Source: Chloroflexota bacterium (GTDB taxonomy: Bacteria; Chloroflexota; Anaerolineae; B4-G1; DUEL01). From it: a stretch of 5,170 nt of DNA. The notes beneath the pieces are model-generated. The model ran no database searches. It was not told where the DNA came from and worked only from the letters and a program-made list of their open reading frames with translations. Positions 1 to 5,170 of the stretch are shown one piece after another. Location of the stretch: contig JAGHZG010000160.1 in the NCBI GenBank assembly GCA_017743275.1, positions 1-5,170 on the forward strand, read 5' to 3'. Position 1 is the first letter of the stretch, and each line of letters opens with the position of its first letter. A program made the position numbers and the translations under genes.

Positions 1-1969
1 TCCCCAGGAGGGAGACGTTGGCCCCGATGGTCAGTGCGCCCAGGAGCACGGAAAGAACGGCCAGTGGCTCATACCCCCGCAGGAATCCCAGCAGGCGCTG
101 CAGCAGGGAAAGAGCCCCTGATGAGACACCGATGGCGAGTCGGCTTTCCGGCCAGGTTTCACCGCTGCCCATTTCCACAGTCCGCCAACCGGGAAGCAAA
201 GGCCTGGCAGGGGCAACCTGCGTCGGCTCAAGGGCTTCCAGCGCAGCGGGGAGGAACGTCCGGGAAGCCGAAACCAGGCGGGCGTAGAGGCACCCTCGGG
301 CCAGAAGTTCATCGTGCGTCCCCACCTCCTCTACCCGGCCCTCGTTCAGCACCACAATGCGGTCGGCGTTCCGGACGGTGTAGAGGCGGTGGGCAATGAT
401 GAGCGCCGTCCGCCCCTCTAACAGGCGGCGCGTCCCCTCCTCCAGCAGGGCCTCCGTGCGCGGATCCAGGTGGGAGGTGGGCTCGTCCAGGATAAGGATG
501 GGGGCATCCTTCAGGAAGGCGCGGGCCAGGGCCAGCCGCTGGGCTTCCCCGCCGCTCAGGCGCGCCGCCTCAGTCCCGACGACGGTGTTCCACCCCTCCG
601 GCAGAGAACGGACCACTTCGTCCAGGGCGGCTGCCCGGCAGGCCCGCTCCAGTTCCTCGGGGGTGGCTTCCGGACGGGCCAGGCGCAGGTTGGCCTCCAG
701 CGTATCATAAAAAATGTACGGCTGCTGGGAGACCCAGGCGACCTGTTCTTGAGGTGGGGGACCGTCCACCACTGTGCCGTCCTCGTACTCGGTCCGGATT
801 CGCCCCTCTGTGGGGGTGAGGAAGCCCAGGATCAGCCCGACCAGCGTGCTCTTCCCTGCGCCGCTGGGGCCCACCAGGGCCACTCGCTTTCCCTGCTCTA
901 TGCGCAGGCTGACGCGGTAGAGCGCTGGCCGGGATTCGCCGGGGTAGGTGTAGGAGACGTCCTCCAGGACGATGGCCCGGATGGGGACATTTCGGGCCTC
1001 ACGATGAACGGGTGCACAACGGGGCGCTTCGTCCAGGATGGCGAAAATCCGCTCCGCCGCGCTGATCCCCGACATCCCGGCGTGGAAGCGCAGGCCCAGC
1101 ATCCGGAAGGGAATGTAGAACTCCGGCGCCAGGATCAGCACGAAGAAGGCCGCCGGAAAGGCCATTCGTCCGTAAAGAAGCCGCAGACCGACCTCTACGG
1201 CGATGATGGCCGTGCTGATGGTGGCCAGCAACTCCAGCGCGAAGGCGGAGAGAAACGTGAGGCGCAACACGCTCAGGGTGGCCCGACGGTACTGGTCGCT
1301 CACCCGGGCGACGGTTTGGACGTGTTCCCGAGACCGTCCCAGCAACTTGAGGGTCGTCAGCCCGTAGAGGGTGTCCAGGAGTTGGGCGGAGAGTTGCCCC
1401 AGCATCCGGTACTGGCGGCGGGTGGCGACCTCTGCTCCCTTGCCGATGAGGACCATCATCAGGGGAATCACCGGCGCGGTGACCAGCATCACTGTGGCCG
1501 AGAGCCAGTCTTGGGGGAAGACGAAGAACAGGATGGTGAGGGGGACCAAAGCCGTGATGAGCACCTGGGGAAGGAACTGGGAGAAATAGGCGTCTAGCGC
1601 TTCCACTCCCTCTACCGTCGCGGCCGTCAATTCCCCGGCGCGCTGCCTGCGGACGTAGAGGGGCCCCAGGGCCTGGAAGTGGGCGAGAAGACGGCGGCGC
1701 AGGTCGCTCTTCACCCGAACGGCGACCGCCCGGGCGCCGATTTCGTGCAGGCCGCTGACTACCGAACGGGCCAGGATGACCCCCAGAAGGAGCCAGAGAC
1801 GGGGCCATTCCTGGGAGAGGGTATGCCCTCTTAGAAATACCCCGTCCACCACCCGGCTGAGCAGCGCCGCCTGGAGGATGGTCAACAGGGCGCTGGCCCA
1901 CAGGGTGCCGACGGTGAGAGCAAAGAGCGGGCCGGTCCCGCGGGCCAGCGCAATCAGGCGTCGGTGCAT
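1..1969 (-). CDS. cydDC: CydD-CydC fused ABC transporter (thiol exporter for cytochrome bd assembly), partial, runs off the left edge
   Basis: The frame is open from ATG at 1969 to base 1: 656 codons, no stop. Residues 1-300 form an ABC exporter membrane domain with about six hydrophobic segments (near 14-38, 57-80, 132-152, 155-177, 239-266, 270-292). Residues 333-570 form the ATPase domain: Walker A GPSGAGKST (367-375), Q-loop Q415/Q416, signature LSGGE (471-475), Walker B ILILDEP (491-497, catalytic E496), H-loop H527. All ATPase residues look intact. Residues about 575-620 are a Pro/Ala/Gly-rich linker, and 622-656 begin a new hydrophobic segment resembling the CydC N-terminus. In characterised bacteria the CydDC transporter exports cysteine/glutathione, or moves haem, across the inner membrane and is needed for bd oxidase assembly. 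ATG 1969 is the only plausible start, because an in-frame stop lies at 1997-1999 with no other start between. It sits 4 nt after cydB without a clear ribosome binding site, so translational coupling is likely. A separate cydC starting at ATG 172 (Met600) is possible but less likely. Confidence 0.93.
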   Translation of the reverse strand, partial: MHRRLIALARGTGPLFALTVGTLWASALLTILQAALLSRVVDGVFLRGHTLSQEWPRLWLLLGVILARSVVSGLHEIGARAVAVRVKSDLRRRLLAHFQALGPLYVRRQRAGELTAATVEGVEALDAYFSQFLPQVLITALVPLTILFFVFPQDWLSATVMLVTAPVIPLMMVLIGKGAEVATRRQYRMLGQLSAQLLDTLYGLTTLKLLGRSREHVQTVARVSDQYRRATLSVLRLTFLSAFALELLATISTAIIAVEVGLRLLYGRMAFPAAFFVLILAPEFYIPFRMLGLRFHAGMSGISAAERIFAILDEAPRCAPVHREARNVPIRAIVLEDVSYTYPGESRPALYRVSLRIEQGKRVALVGPSGAGKSTLVGLILGFLTPTEGRIRTEYEDGTVVDGPPPQEQVAWVSQQPYIFYDTLEANLRLARPEATPEELERACRAAALDEVVRSLPEGWNTVVGTEAARLSGGEAQRLALARAFLKDAPILILDEPTSHLDPRTEALLEEGTRRLLEGRTALIIAHRLYTVRNADRIVVLNEGRVEEVGTHDELLARGCLYARLVSASRTFLPAALEALEPTQVAPARPLLPGWRTVEMGSGETWPESRLAIGVSSGALSLLQRLLGFLRGYEPLAVLSVLLGALTIGANVSLLG

Positions 1970-1973
1970 CCGA

Positions 1974-2984
1974 TCAGTACACCATTTTCTTCCCCGTCAC
2001 CCGGTCGCTGAAGACCTTGTAGGTCCAGGCCAGGTAGGCCAGTACGATGGGCACGAAGATGGCCGCGACGATGGTCATCACCCGCAGGGTGTAGGGGGAA
2101 GAAGAGGCATTGTAGATGGTGAGGCTGTAGGCCGGGTTCAGCGTGGAGATGAGGATGCGCGGATAGAGACCCGCAAAGACCATCACCGTGGCGAAGACGA
2201 TGGTCAGAACTCCCATCCCGAAGGCCCAGCCAAACCGCCCCTGCCGGACGAAGTATCCCGCCACGAGAAGGGCGATGGCAGCCAGGATGGCGGGGATGAG
2301 GCCGTTGATGCCGGGTTTGGTGAGGATGTCGGTGGCGAAGAAGGCCCAGACGACGAAGATGACAGTCACAACGACGGCCGCGATCCAGGCCCGGAAGGCC
2401 ACCGCTTGGGCCCGTTTCTCCACCTCCCCGGTCGTGCGCAGGGCCAGGAAGTTGGCCCCGTGCATCGTGAAGAGGGCCACGAAGGTGAGCCCTCCCCACA
2501 GCGCGAAGGGATTGAGCAGGGGAAGCAAGCCGCCCCAGTAGATCATCCTCGCGTCAATGGCCAGCCCGCGCATCAGGTTCCCCACCACCACGCCCCAGAG
2601 GAGCGCTGGGACCAGTGAGCCCACGAAGAGGAGCCAGTCCCAGGTGTTGCGCCATTTGGGGTCCGGCGATTTGCTGCGGAACTCAAACCCCACGCCCCGC
2701 AGGATCAACCCCACCAGCATCAGGATCAGGGCCAGGTAGGCCCCGCTGAAGAGGGTCGCGTAGACCTGCGGGAAAGCGGCGAACATCGCGCCGCCCGCGG
2801 TAATCATCCAGACCTCGTTGCTGTCCCAGATGGGGCCGATGGTGTTGATGATCATCCGCCGTTCCTCGTCCTTCTTCCCCAGGAAGGGCAGGAGGATGCC
2901 CACGCCGTAGTCAAACCCTTCCAGGACGAAAAAGCCAGTGAACAGAACCGTGATCAGAATGAACCAGAGGGTGTTCAGGTCCAT
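1974..2984 (-). CDS. cydB: Cytochrome bd ubiquinol/menaquinol oxidase subunit II
   Basis: The 336-residue product is an integral membrane protein with about nine hydrophobic segments (near 8-28, 55-74, 79-98, 117-138, 155-176, 200-218, 225-246, 256-276, 304-324). It pairs with CydA in the cytoplasmic membrane as the second subunit of the bd oxidase. Family marks are clear. The first helix ends in LEGFDYGVG with the conserved Asp at residue 25. The next block reads GPIWDSNEVWMITAGGAMFAA, with Asp54 matching the E. coli residue of the proton/oxygen channel region. It is followed by FPQVYATLFSG and by GFEFRSK. The length is shorter than E. coli CydB (379) and normal for short-loop bd oxidases. 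A strong ribosome binding site lies just upstream, overlapping the cydA stop codon, so the two genes are surely co-transcribed and probably translationally coupled. I see no truncation or frameshift. Confidence 0.97.
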   Translation of the reverse strand: MDLNTLWFILITVLFTGFFVLEGFDYGVGILLPFLGKKDEERRMIINTIGPIWDSNEVWMITAGGAMFAAFPQVYATLFSGAYLALILMLVGLILRGVGFEFRSKSPDPKWRNTWDWLLFVGSLVPALLWGVVVGNLMRGLAIDARMIYWGGLLPLLNPFALWGGLTFVALFTMHGANFLALRTTGEVEKRAQAVAFRAWIAAVVVTVIFVVWAFFATDILTKPGINGLIPAILAAIALLVAGYFVRQGRFGWAFGMGVLTIVFATVMVFAGLYPRILISTLNPAYSLTIYNASSSPYTLRVMTIVAAIFVPIVLAYLAWTYKVFSDRVTGKKMVY

Positions 2985-2989
2985 CGCAG

Positions 2990-2997
2990 CCCTCCTT
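2990..2997 (-). promoter_or_regulatory. Ribosome binding site of cydB
   Basis: AAGGAGGG on the minus strand begins in the cydA stop codon (TGA, 2997-2999) and lies 5 nt before the cydB ATG at 2984. It confirms the cydB start and suggests stop/start coupling between cydA and cydB. Confidence 0.85.
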
Positions 2998-4343
2998 CAG
3001 TAGGCTTCCGCCACCCGGCCGGATGTTGCCTCCTGCGTCCCGTACTTCACCGCCAGGCGGAAGGCCAGGACGCTCAGAACGGCGTAGAGGACGGTCAGCA
3101 CGACCAGGGAGAAGACAATGCTACTGGCAGGGACATTGGGGGAGATGGCGTCCTCAATCCGGAGCAGCCCGTAGACAATCCAGGGCCAGCGGCCGACCTC
3201 GGCCATAATCCAGCCCGTGGTGCCCGCCAGATAGGGCAGGATAGGCGCCCAGAGCATCACCTTCAGGAACCGCGGTCGGGTCTCCGGCCTCTTGTAGACG
3301 ATGGCCAGGATCGCCAGCAGGACCATCAGCAGGCCAGCCAGCACCATGATGCGGAATGCGTAGAAATTGATGGCGACGGGCGGGATATATTCGCCGGGCC
3401 CGTATCGGGCGATGGCCGCCTTCTCCAACTCGTTCAGCCCCTCCACCCGGGCGGTGAAACTGTTGTAGGAGAGGAAGGAGAGCAGGTAGGGGATGCGGAT
3501 TTCAAAGATATTTGTCCGGGCCTGGGAATCGGGAATGGCGACCACCAGGAAACTGGCCGGTTGCTCCGTCTCCCAGAGGGCCTCCGCCGAAATCATCTTC
3601 AGGGGCTGTATCTTGAGGATAAACTGCCCCTGGAAGTGGCCGATAATGCCGACCAGGATGGCGCCGATGAGGGCGAAGCGGGCGGCCCAGCGGAAGTTGG
3701 TGCGGAAGAAGTCCACGTCCCGCTTCCGCAGCAGGTGCCAGGCGCTGAAGGCCATCACCACGAAGCCAGTCAGGGCGATGCCGCCGGTCAGCACGTGGGC
3801 AAACTGATGGGGGATATTGGGGTTGGTGATGAGAGCGAAAAAGTCCGACATCAGCGCCCGGCCGCCCTGAAGGGTGTAGCCCACGGGATGCTGCATGAAG
3901 GAGTTGGCAGTCAGGATCCAGTAGGAAGAGATGTTGGAGCCCAGGGCCACCAGCCAGGCCGTCAGCAGATGGACCTTCTTGGAGAGCCGGTCCCAGCCGA
4001 AGAACCAGACGCCCAGGAAGGTGGACTCCAGGTAGAAGGCCAGGAGGGCCTCAATCGCCAGGGGGGCGCCGAAGATGTCGCCCATGAAGCGGCTGTATTC
4101 GGACCAGTTCAGGCCGAAGTGGAACTCCTGGACGATGCCGGTCACCACGCCCATGGCGAAGTTGATCAGCAGGATGGGGCCCCAAAAGCGGGCCATGCGC
4201 CTGTACTTCTCGTCGCCCGTGCGGACGTACCGGGTCTCGGCCAGCGCGATGAAGATGGAGAGGCCGAGGGTCAGGGGGACGAACAGCCAGTGAAAGATCG
4301 TGGTAATGGCAAACTGCCAGCGGGCCAGAGGGATTGGATTCAT
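2997..4343 (-). CDS. cydA: Cytochrome bd ubiquinol/menaquinol oxidase subunit I, short Q-loop type
   Basis: The 448-residue product is the catalytic, haem-carrying subunit of the bd oxidase, which oxidises quinol and reduces oxygen to water at the cytoplasmic membrane. Nine membrane segments can be traced. Ligand and channel residues align with E. coli CydA: His18 (E. coli His19), Glu98 and Glu106 (Glu99, Glu107), His183 (His186), Met333 (Met393), Glu382 (Glu445). The quinol-site residues Lys249 and Glu254 (Lys252, Glu257) are kept, in the block KIQPLKMISAEALWETEQP. The C-terminal Q-loop insertion of about 60-70 residues in E. coli (522 aa) is absent, giving the short-loop subfamily; some of its members (CioA-like) are cyanide-insensitive. 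The usual GRQPW motif reads GRWPW here (residues 384-388). I chose ATG 4343 because it follows AAGGAGGTG at the right distance and gives the standard N-terminus MNPIPLARWQFA. An in-frame ATG at 4370 would add nine residues and put the ribosome binding site inside the gene. Confidence 0.97.
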   Translation of the reverse strand: MNPIPLARWQFAITTIFHWLFVPLTLGLSIFIALAETRYVRTGDEKYRRMARFWGPILLINFAMGVVTGIVQEFHFGLNWSEYSRFMGDIFGAPLAIEALLAFYLESTFLGVWFFGWDRLSKKVHLLTAWLVALGSNISSYWILTANSFMQHPVGYTLQGGRALMSDFFALITNPNIPHQFAHVLTGGIALTGFVVMAFSAWHLLRKRDVDFFRTNFRWAARFALIGAILVGIIGHFQGQFILKIQPLKMISAEALWETEQPASFLVVAIPDSQARTNIFEIRIPYLLSFLSYNSFTARVEGLNELEKAAIARYGPGEYIPPVAINFYAFRIMVLAGLLMVLLAILAIVYKRPETRPRFLKVMLWAPILPYLAGTTGWIMAEVGRWPWIVYGLLRIEDAISPNVPASSIVFSLVVLTVLYAVLSVLAFRLAVKYGTQEATSGRVAEAY

Positions 4344-4347
4344 GATG

Positions 4348-4356
4348 CACCTCCTT
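4348..4356 (-). promoter_or_regulatory. Ribosome binding site of cydA
   Basis: AAGGAGGTG on the minus strand lies 4 nt before ATG 4343, with six bases from the GGAGG core to the start. It decides the cydA start in favour of 4343 over the in-frame ATG at 4370. Confidence 0.88.
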
Positions 4357-4397
4357 ACAAAGTGGATCATAAAGAGGTTGATCGGGTTGCCGGGACT

Positions 4398-4424
4398 TCA
4401 CTCCATTCACACCTCCTTCGGAGA
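4398..4424 (-). promoter_or_regulatory. Second strong Shine-Dalgarno in the cydA leader with a two-codon ORF and a sequestering hairpin
   Basis: In the cydA leader, AAGGAGG (4412-4418) is followed after 5 nt by ATG GAG TGA (4398-4406), a Met-Glu-stop reading frame. The first nine bases, AAGGAGGTG, repeat the real cydA site 62 nt downstream. Part of this Shine-Dalgarno can pair with the TCTCC just upstream (4420-4424): four Watson-Crick pairs plus one G-U pair around a GAA loop. It could be a leader regulatory element, a ribosome standby site, or chance. No function can be read directly. Confidence 0.35.
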
Positions 4425-4440
4425 GGGTTCCAGCGGGTGA

Positions 4441-4476
4441 GCCAAAAACCTGACCCAATGAGTAATGTTTTTCGGC
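4441..4476 (-). promoter_or_regulatory. Inverted repeat at the start of the cydA leader
   Basis: On the minus strand GCCGAAAAAC (4467-4476) is matched by GTTTTTGGC (4441-4449). That is nine base pairs with a single bulged G and a 17-nt loop. The repeat starts within four bases of the -10 and covers the predicted transcription start. It could therefore be a repressor operator or a hairpin at the 5' end of the mRNA. It does not match the Rex or FNR consensus sequences that I know. Confidence 0.45.
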
Positions 4477-4479
4477 CAT

Positions 4480-4508
4480 AGTATAACACGCGGGGAAGGA
4501 TTTGTCAA
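4480..4508 (-). promoter_or_regulatory. Sigma70-type promoter of the cydAB-cydDC operon
   Basis: On the minus strand the -35 is TTGACA (4503-4508, consensus) and the -10 is TATACT (4480-4485, one mismatch), with a 17-nt spacer. Transcription should start near 4473, giving a leader of about 130 nt before cydA. A near-consensus promoter that still needs control fits regulation by a repressor. It lies 72 nt after the Rrf2 gene, so the operon can be expressed independently of the regulator gene. Confidence 0.8.
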
Positions 4509-4538
4509 GGGCGTCCCGATGCGCTGTGTCCCAAAGTT

Positions 4539-4566
4539 GCAGGACAACTGCTCGCAGGTGTCCTGC
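4539..4566 (-). promoter_or_regulatory. 28-bp near-perfect dyad between the Rrf2 gene and the cydA promoter
   Basis: The dyad has 8-bp outer arms GCAGGACA/TGTCCTGC, one mismatched pair, 4-bp inner arms CTGC/GCAG and a 2-nt centre. Twenty-four of 28 positions are symmetric. It lies 13 nt after the Rrf2 stop codon and about 80 bp upstream of the predicted cydA start. It could be an operator for a dimeric regulator, or the stem of a transcription terminator for the Rrf2 gene. No T-run follows on either strand, so a classic intrinsic terminator is not supported. Confidence 0.5.
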
Positions 4567-4579
4567 TCCCTGATGAGAG

Positions 4580-5032
4580 TTACTCCGTCGCGGGACCAGC
4601 CATCGGTTCTGGAGTGGAAAGGCCAGGGGACGCTTCGGCCAGTTCGGCGATGGTGGTCGTTCCCAGTTCCTGAAGGATGTGCGCCTGCAAGCGACACCAG
4701 CGTTCCCGGACCGGGCAGGCGTTCCCAAAGGGACAATTCGCGGGGTGGTTCACACACTCGGAGATCACAAAGACTGGTTCAAAGTAGAGGACCAGGTCTT
4801 GCAGGGTGATCTCGGCAGCCGGGCGGGCCAGACGGATTCCTCCGCCGCGCCCTGGAACGGACTCCACAAACCCTCCCCGAGCCAGCCGGGCGATCACCCG
4901 TGAGGCGTACTGCCGGGGGATGCTCATTTCTCGCCCTAACTCTTCGGTGGAGACCAGGTCTCCGGTTGAGCGGCGGGCCAGGGCGATCAGAATGCGGATG
5001 GCGTAGTCGGTCTCGCGGCGAATGCGGAGCAT
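4580..5032 (-). CDS. Rrf2-family transcriptional regulator with Fe-S-type cysteine cluster (NsrR/IscR-like)
   Basis: The 150-residue product has the Rrf2 layout. It starts with MLRIRRETDYAIRILIALAR. A winged helix-turn-helix follows, with the recognition region near residues 27-52 (STEELGREMSIPRQYASRVI) and the wing GRGGGIRLARP (61-71). A dimerisation helix leads to the cluster region with Cys93, Cys100, Cys106 and Cys113 (spacings X6, X5, X6). Three such cysteines bind a [2Fe-2S] or [4Fe-4S] cluster in IscR, NsrR and RirA. Asp9 is where NsrR proteins have their fourth ligand (Asp8). The fourth Cys, 113, is an addition whose role I cannot judge. The protein probably binds DNA in the cytoplasm and responds to nitric oxide, oxygen or Fe-S status. 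Its place directly upstream of, and co-oriented with, cydA points to local control of the oxidase. The family is certain; the subfamily (NsrR or other) is not, so I give no symbol. The start codon lacks a strong ribosome binding site, only a weak AGAGA about 8 nt upstream. Confidence 0.93.
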   Translation of the reverse strand: MLRIRRETDYAIRILIALARRSTGDLVSTEELGREMSIPRQYASRVIARLARGGFVESVPGRGGGIRLARPAAEITLQDLVLYFEPVFVISECVNHPANCPFGNACPVRERWCRLQAHILQELGTTTIAELAEASPGLSTPEPMAGPATE

Positions 5033-5065
5033 GGACTGATCTCTGTACAGGCTGGGTTGGGGATA

Positions 5066-5112
5066 AAGTCAAGTCTACTATACCACACAGACAGAAGCCG
5101 GTCAAGTCAAGT
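5066..5112 (-). repeat. 9-nt direct repeat flanking the -10 of the Rrf2-gene promoter
   Basis: ACTTGACTT on the minus strand occurs at 5104-5112 and again at 5066-5074, 38 bp apart. The first copy overlaps the -35 and the second lies on the predicted transcription start. The upstream copy is part of a short tandem run (ACTTGACTTGAC). This is a plausible pair of operator sites for autoregulation by the Rrf2 protein. Part of the match is the TTGAC of the -35 itself. Confidence 0.45.
5077..5105 (-). promoter_or_regulatory. Sigma70-type promoter of the Rrf2-family gene
   Basis: On the minus strand the -35 is TTGACC (5100-5105) and the -10 is TATAGT (5077-5082), each one mismatch from consensus, with a 17-nt spacer. 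The start would be near 5070, leaving a leader of about 37 nt before ATG 5032. Confidence 0.75.
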
Positions 5113-5170
5113 TACCGCAGGGCCTATCAATGCTCTAACGAAGATGCTCGTAGTAAGCCACGAAGCGAAG
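5113..5170. other. Unassigned right end of the window
   Basis: These 58 bases hold no supported gene, RNA or terminator. They lie upstream of the Rrf2-gene promoter and are probably intergenic. Confidence 0.5.

Noticed and set aside
470..1597. A 375-codon open frame on the plus strand
   Set aside because: It lies antisense to the cydDC gene, has low-complexity Gly/Gln/Asp/Arg-rich composition and matches no family. The CydD frame opposite it has every ABC motif in order. It is a by-product of high GC.
999..1901. A 300-codon open frame on the minus strand inside cydDC
   Set aside because: It is an Arg/Pro/Gly/His-rich out-of-frame translation of the CydD membrane domain and has no recognisable domain.
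1776..2618. A 280-codon plus-strand open frame across cydB and cydDC
   Set aside because: It is antisense to two clear genes and its composition (runs of Asp, Gly, His, Glu) is typical of shadow frames.
4344..4370. A nine-residue N-terminal extension of CydA from ATG 4370
   Set aside because: The Shine-Dalgarno AAGGAGGTG lies downstream of that ATG and correctly spaced for ATG 4343, and the extension has no counterpart in CydA proteins.
4375..4440. Possible Rex or FNR site in the cydA leader (TTGATC and TTCAC-like words)
   Set aside because: TTGATC lacks the ATCAA partner at FNR spacing, and the two TTCAC words are direct, not inverted, so neither consensus is met.
3561..4481. A 306-codon plus-strand open frame opposite cydA
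   Set aside because: It is antisense to cydA, with no domain and a composition of Gly, Gln, Glu and Asp that mirrors membrane-helix codons on the other strand.
4051..4728. A 225-codon minus-strand frame spanning the Rrf2 end, the leader and the start of cydA
   Set aside because: It overlaps two real genes in another frame, is rich in Arg/Pro/His and has no ribosome binding site at a useful distance.
1..5170. CRISPR arrays, tRNA or rRNA genes, insertion sequences
   Set aside because: I saw no regularly spaced repeats, no tRNA-like cloverleaf and no transposase. The window is filled by the cyd genes and the regulator.

Overview
The window holds most of a bacterial cytochrome bd quinol oxidase locus. 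Every gene lies on the minus strand, so the locus reads from right to left. The order is an Rrf2-family regulator with a cysteine cluster (4580-5032), then cydA (2997-4343), cydB (1974-2984), and a long ABC-transporter gene (1969 down to the left edge). The last frame stays open for 656 codons and leaves the window without a stop. It carries a complete CydD-type half-transporter followed by a linker and the first membrane segment of what looks like CydC. It is therefore best read as the 5' part of a fused cydDC gene.

The organism is a GC-rich bacterium with strong AAGGAGG ribosome binding sites and sigma70-type promoters. CydA is of the short Q-loop class (448 residues). A short-loop CydA with a probable CydD-CydC fusion and an upstream Rrf2 regulator would fit Chloroflexota or Actinomycetota. 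I lean weakly to a Chloroflexota-like organism, but nothing in the window settles the phylum.

Layout by region: 1-1969 cydDC (partial); 1974-2984 cydB, separated from cydDC by 4 nt; 2997-4343 cydA, separated from cydB by 12 nt with the cydB ribosome binding site in the gap; 4344-4579 a non-coding interval with the cydA promoter, a leader of about 130 nt and several inverted repeats; 4580-5032 the Rrf2-type gene; 5033-5112 its promoter with a 9-nt direct repeat on either side of the -10; 5113-5170 nothing I can assign.

How the genes work together: CydA and CydB form the membrane oxidase that takes electrons from quinol and reduces oxygen to water. CydD/CydC is the ABC transporter needed for assembly of the haem-containing oxidase. 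The Rrf2 protein has four cysteines in its C-terminal part, in the pattern of Fe-S sensing members such as NsrR and IscR. It is the obvious candidate to switch the operon in response to nitric oxide, oxygen/redox state or Fe-S status. This is inferred from family and position. The gene content is a known type of respiratory operon and I do not see a new system. The less ordinary points are the CydDC fusion, the GRWPW variant in CydA, and the dense symmetric sequence around the two promoters.
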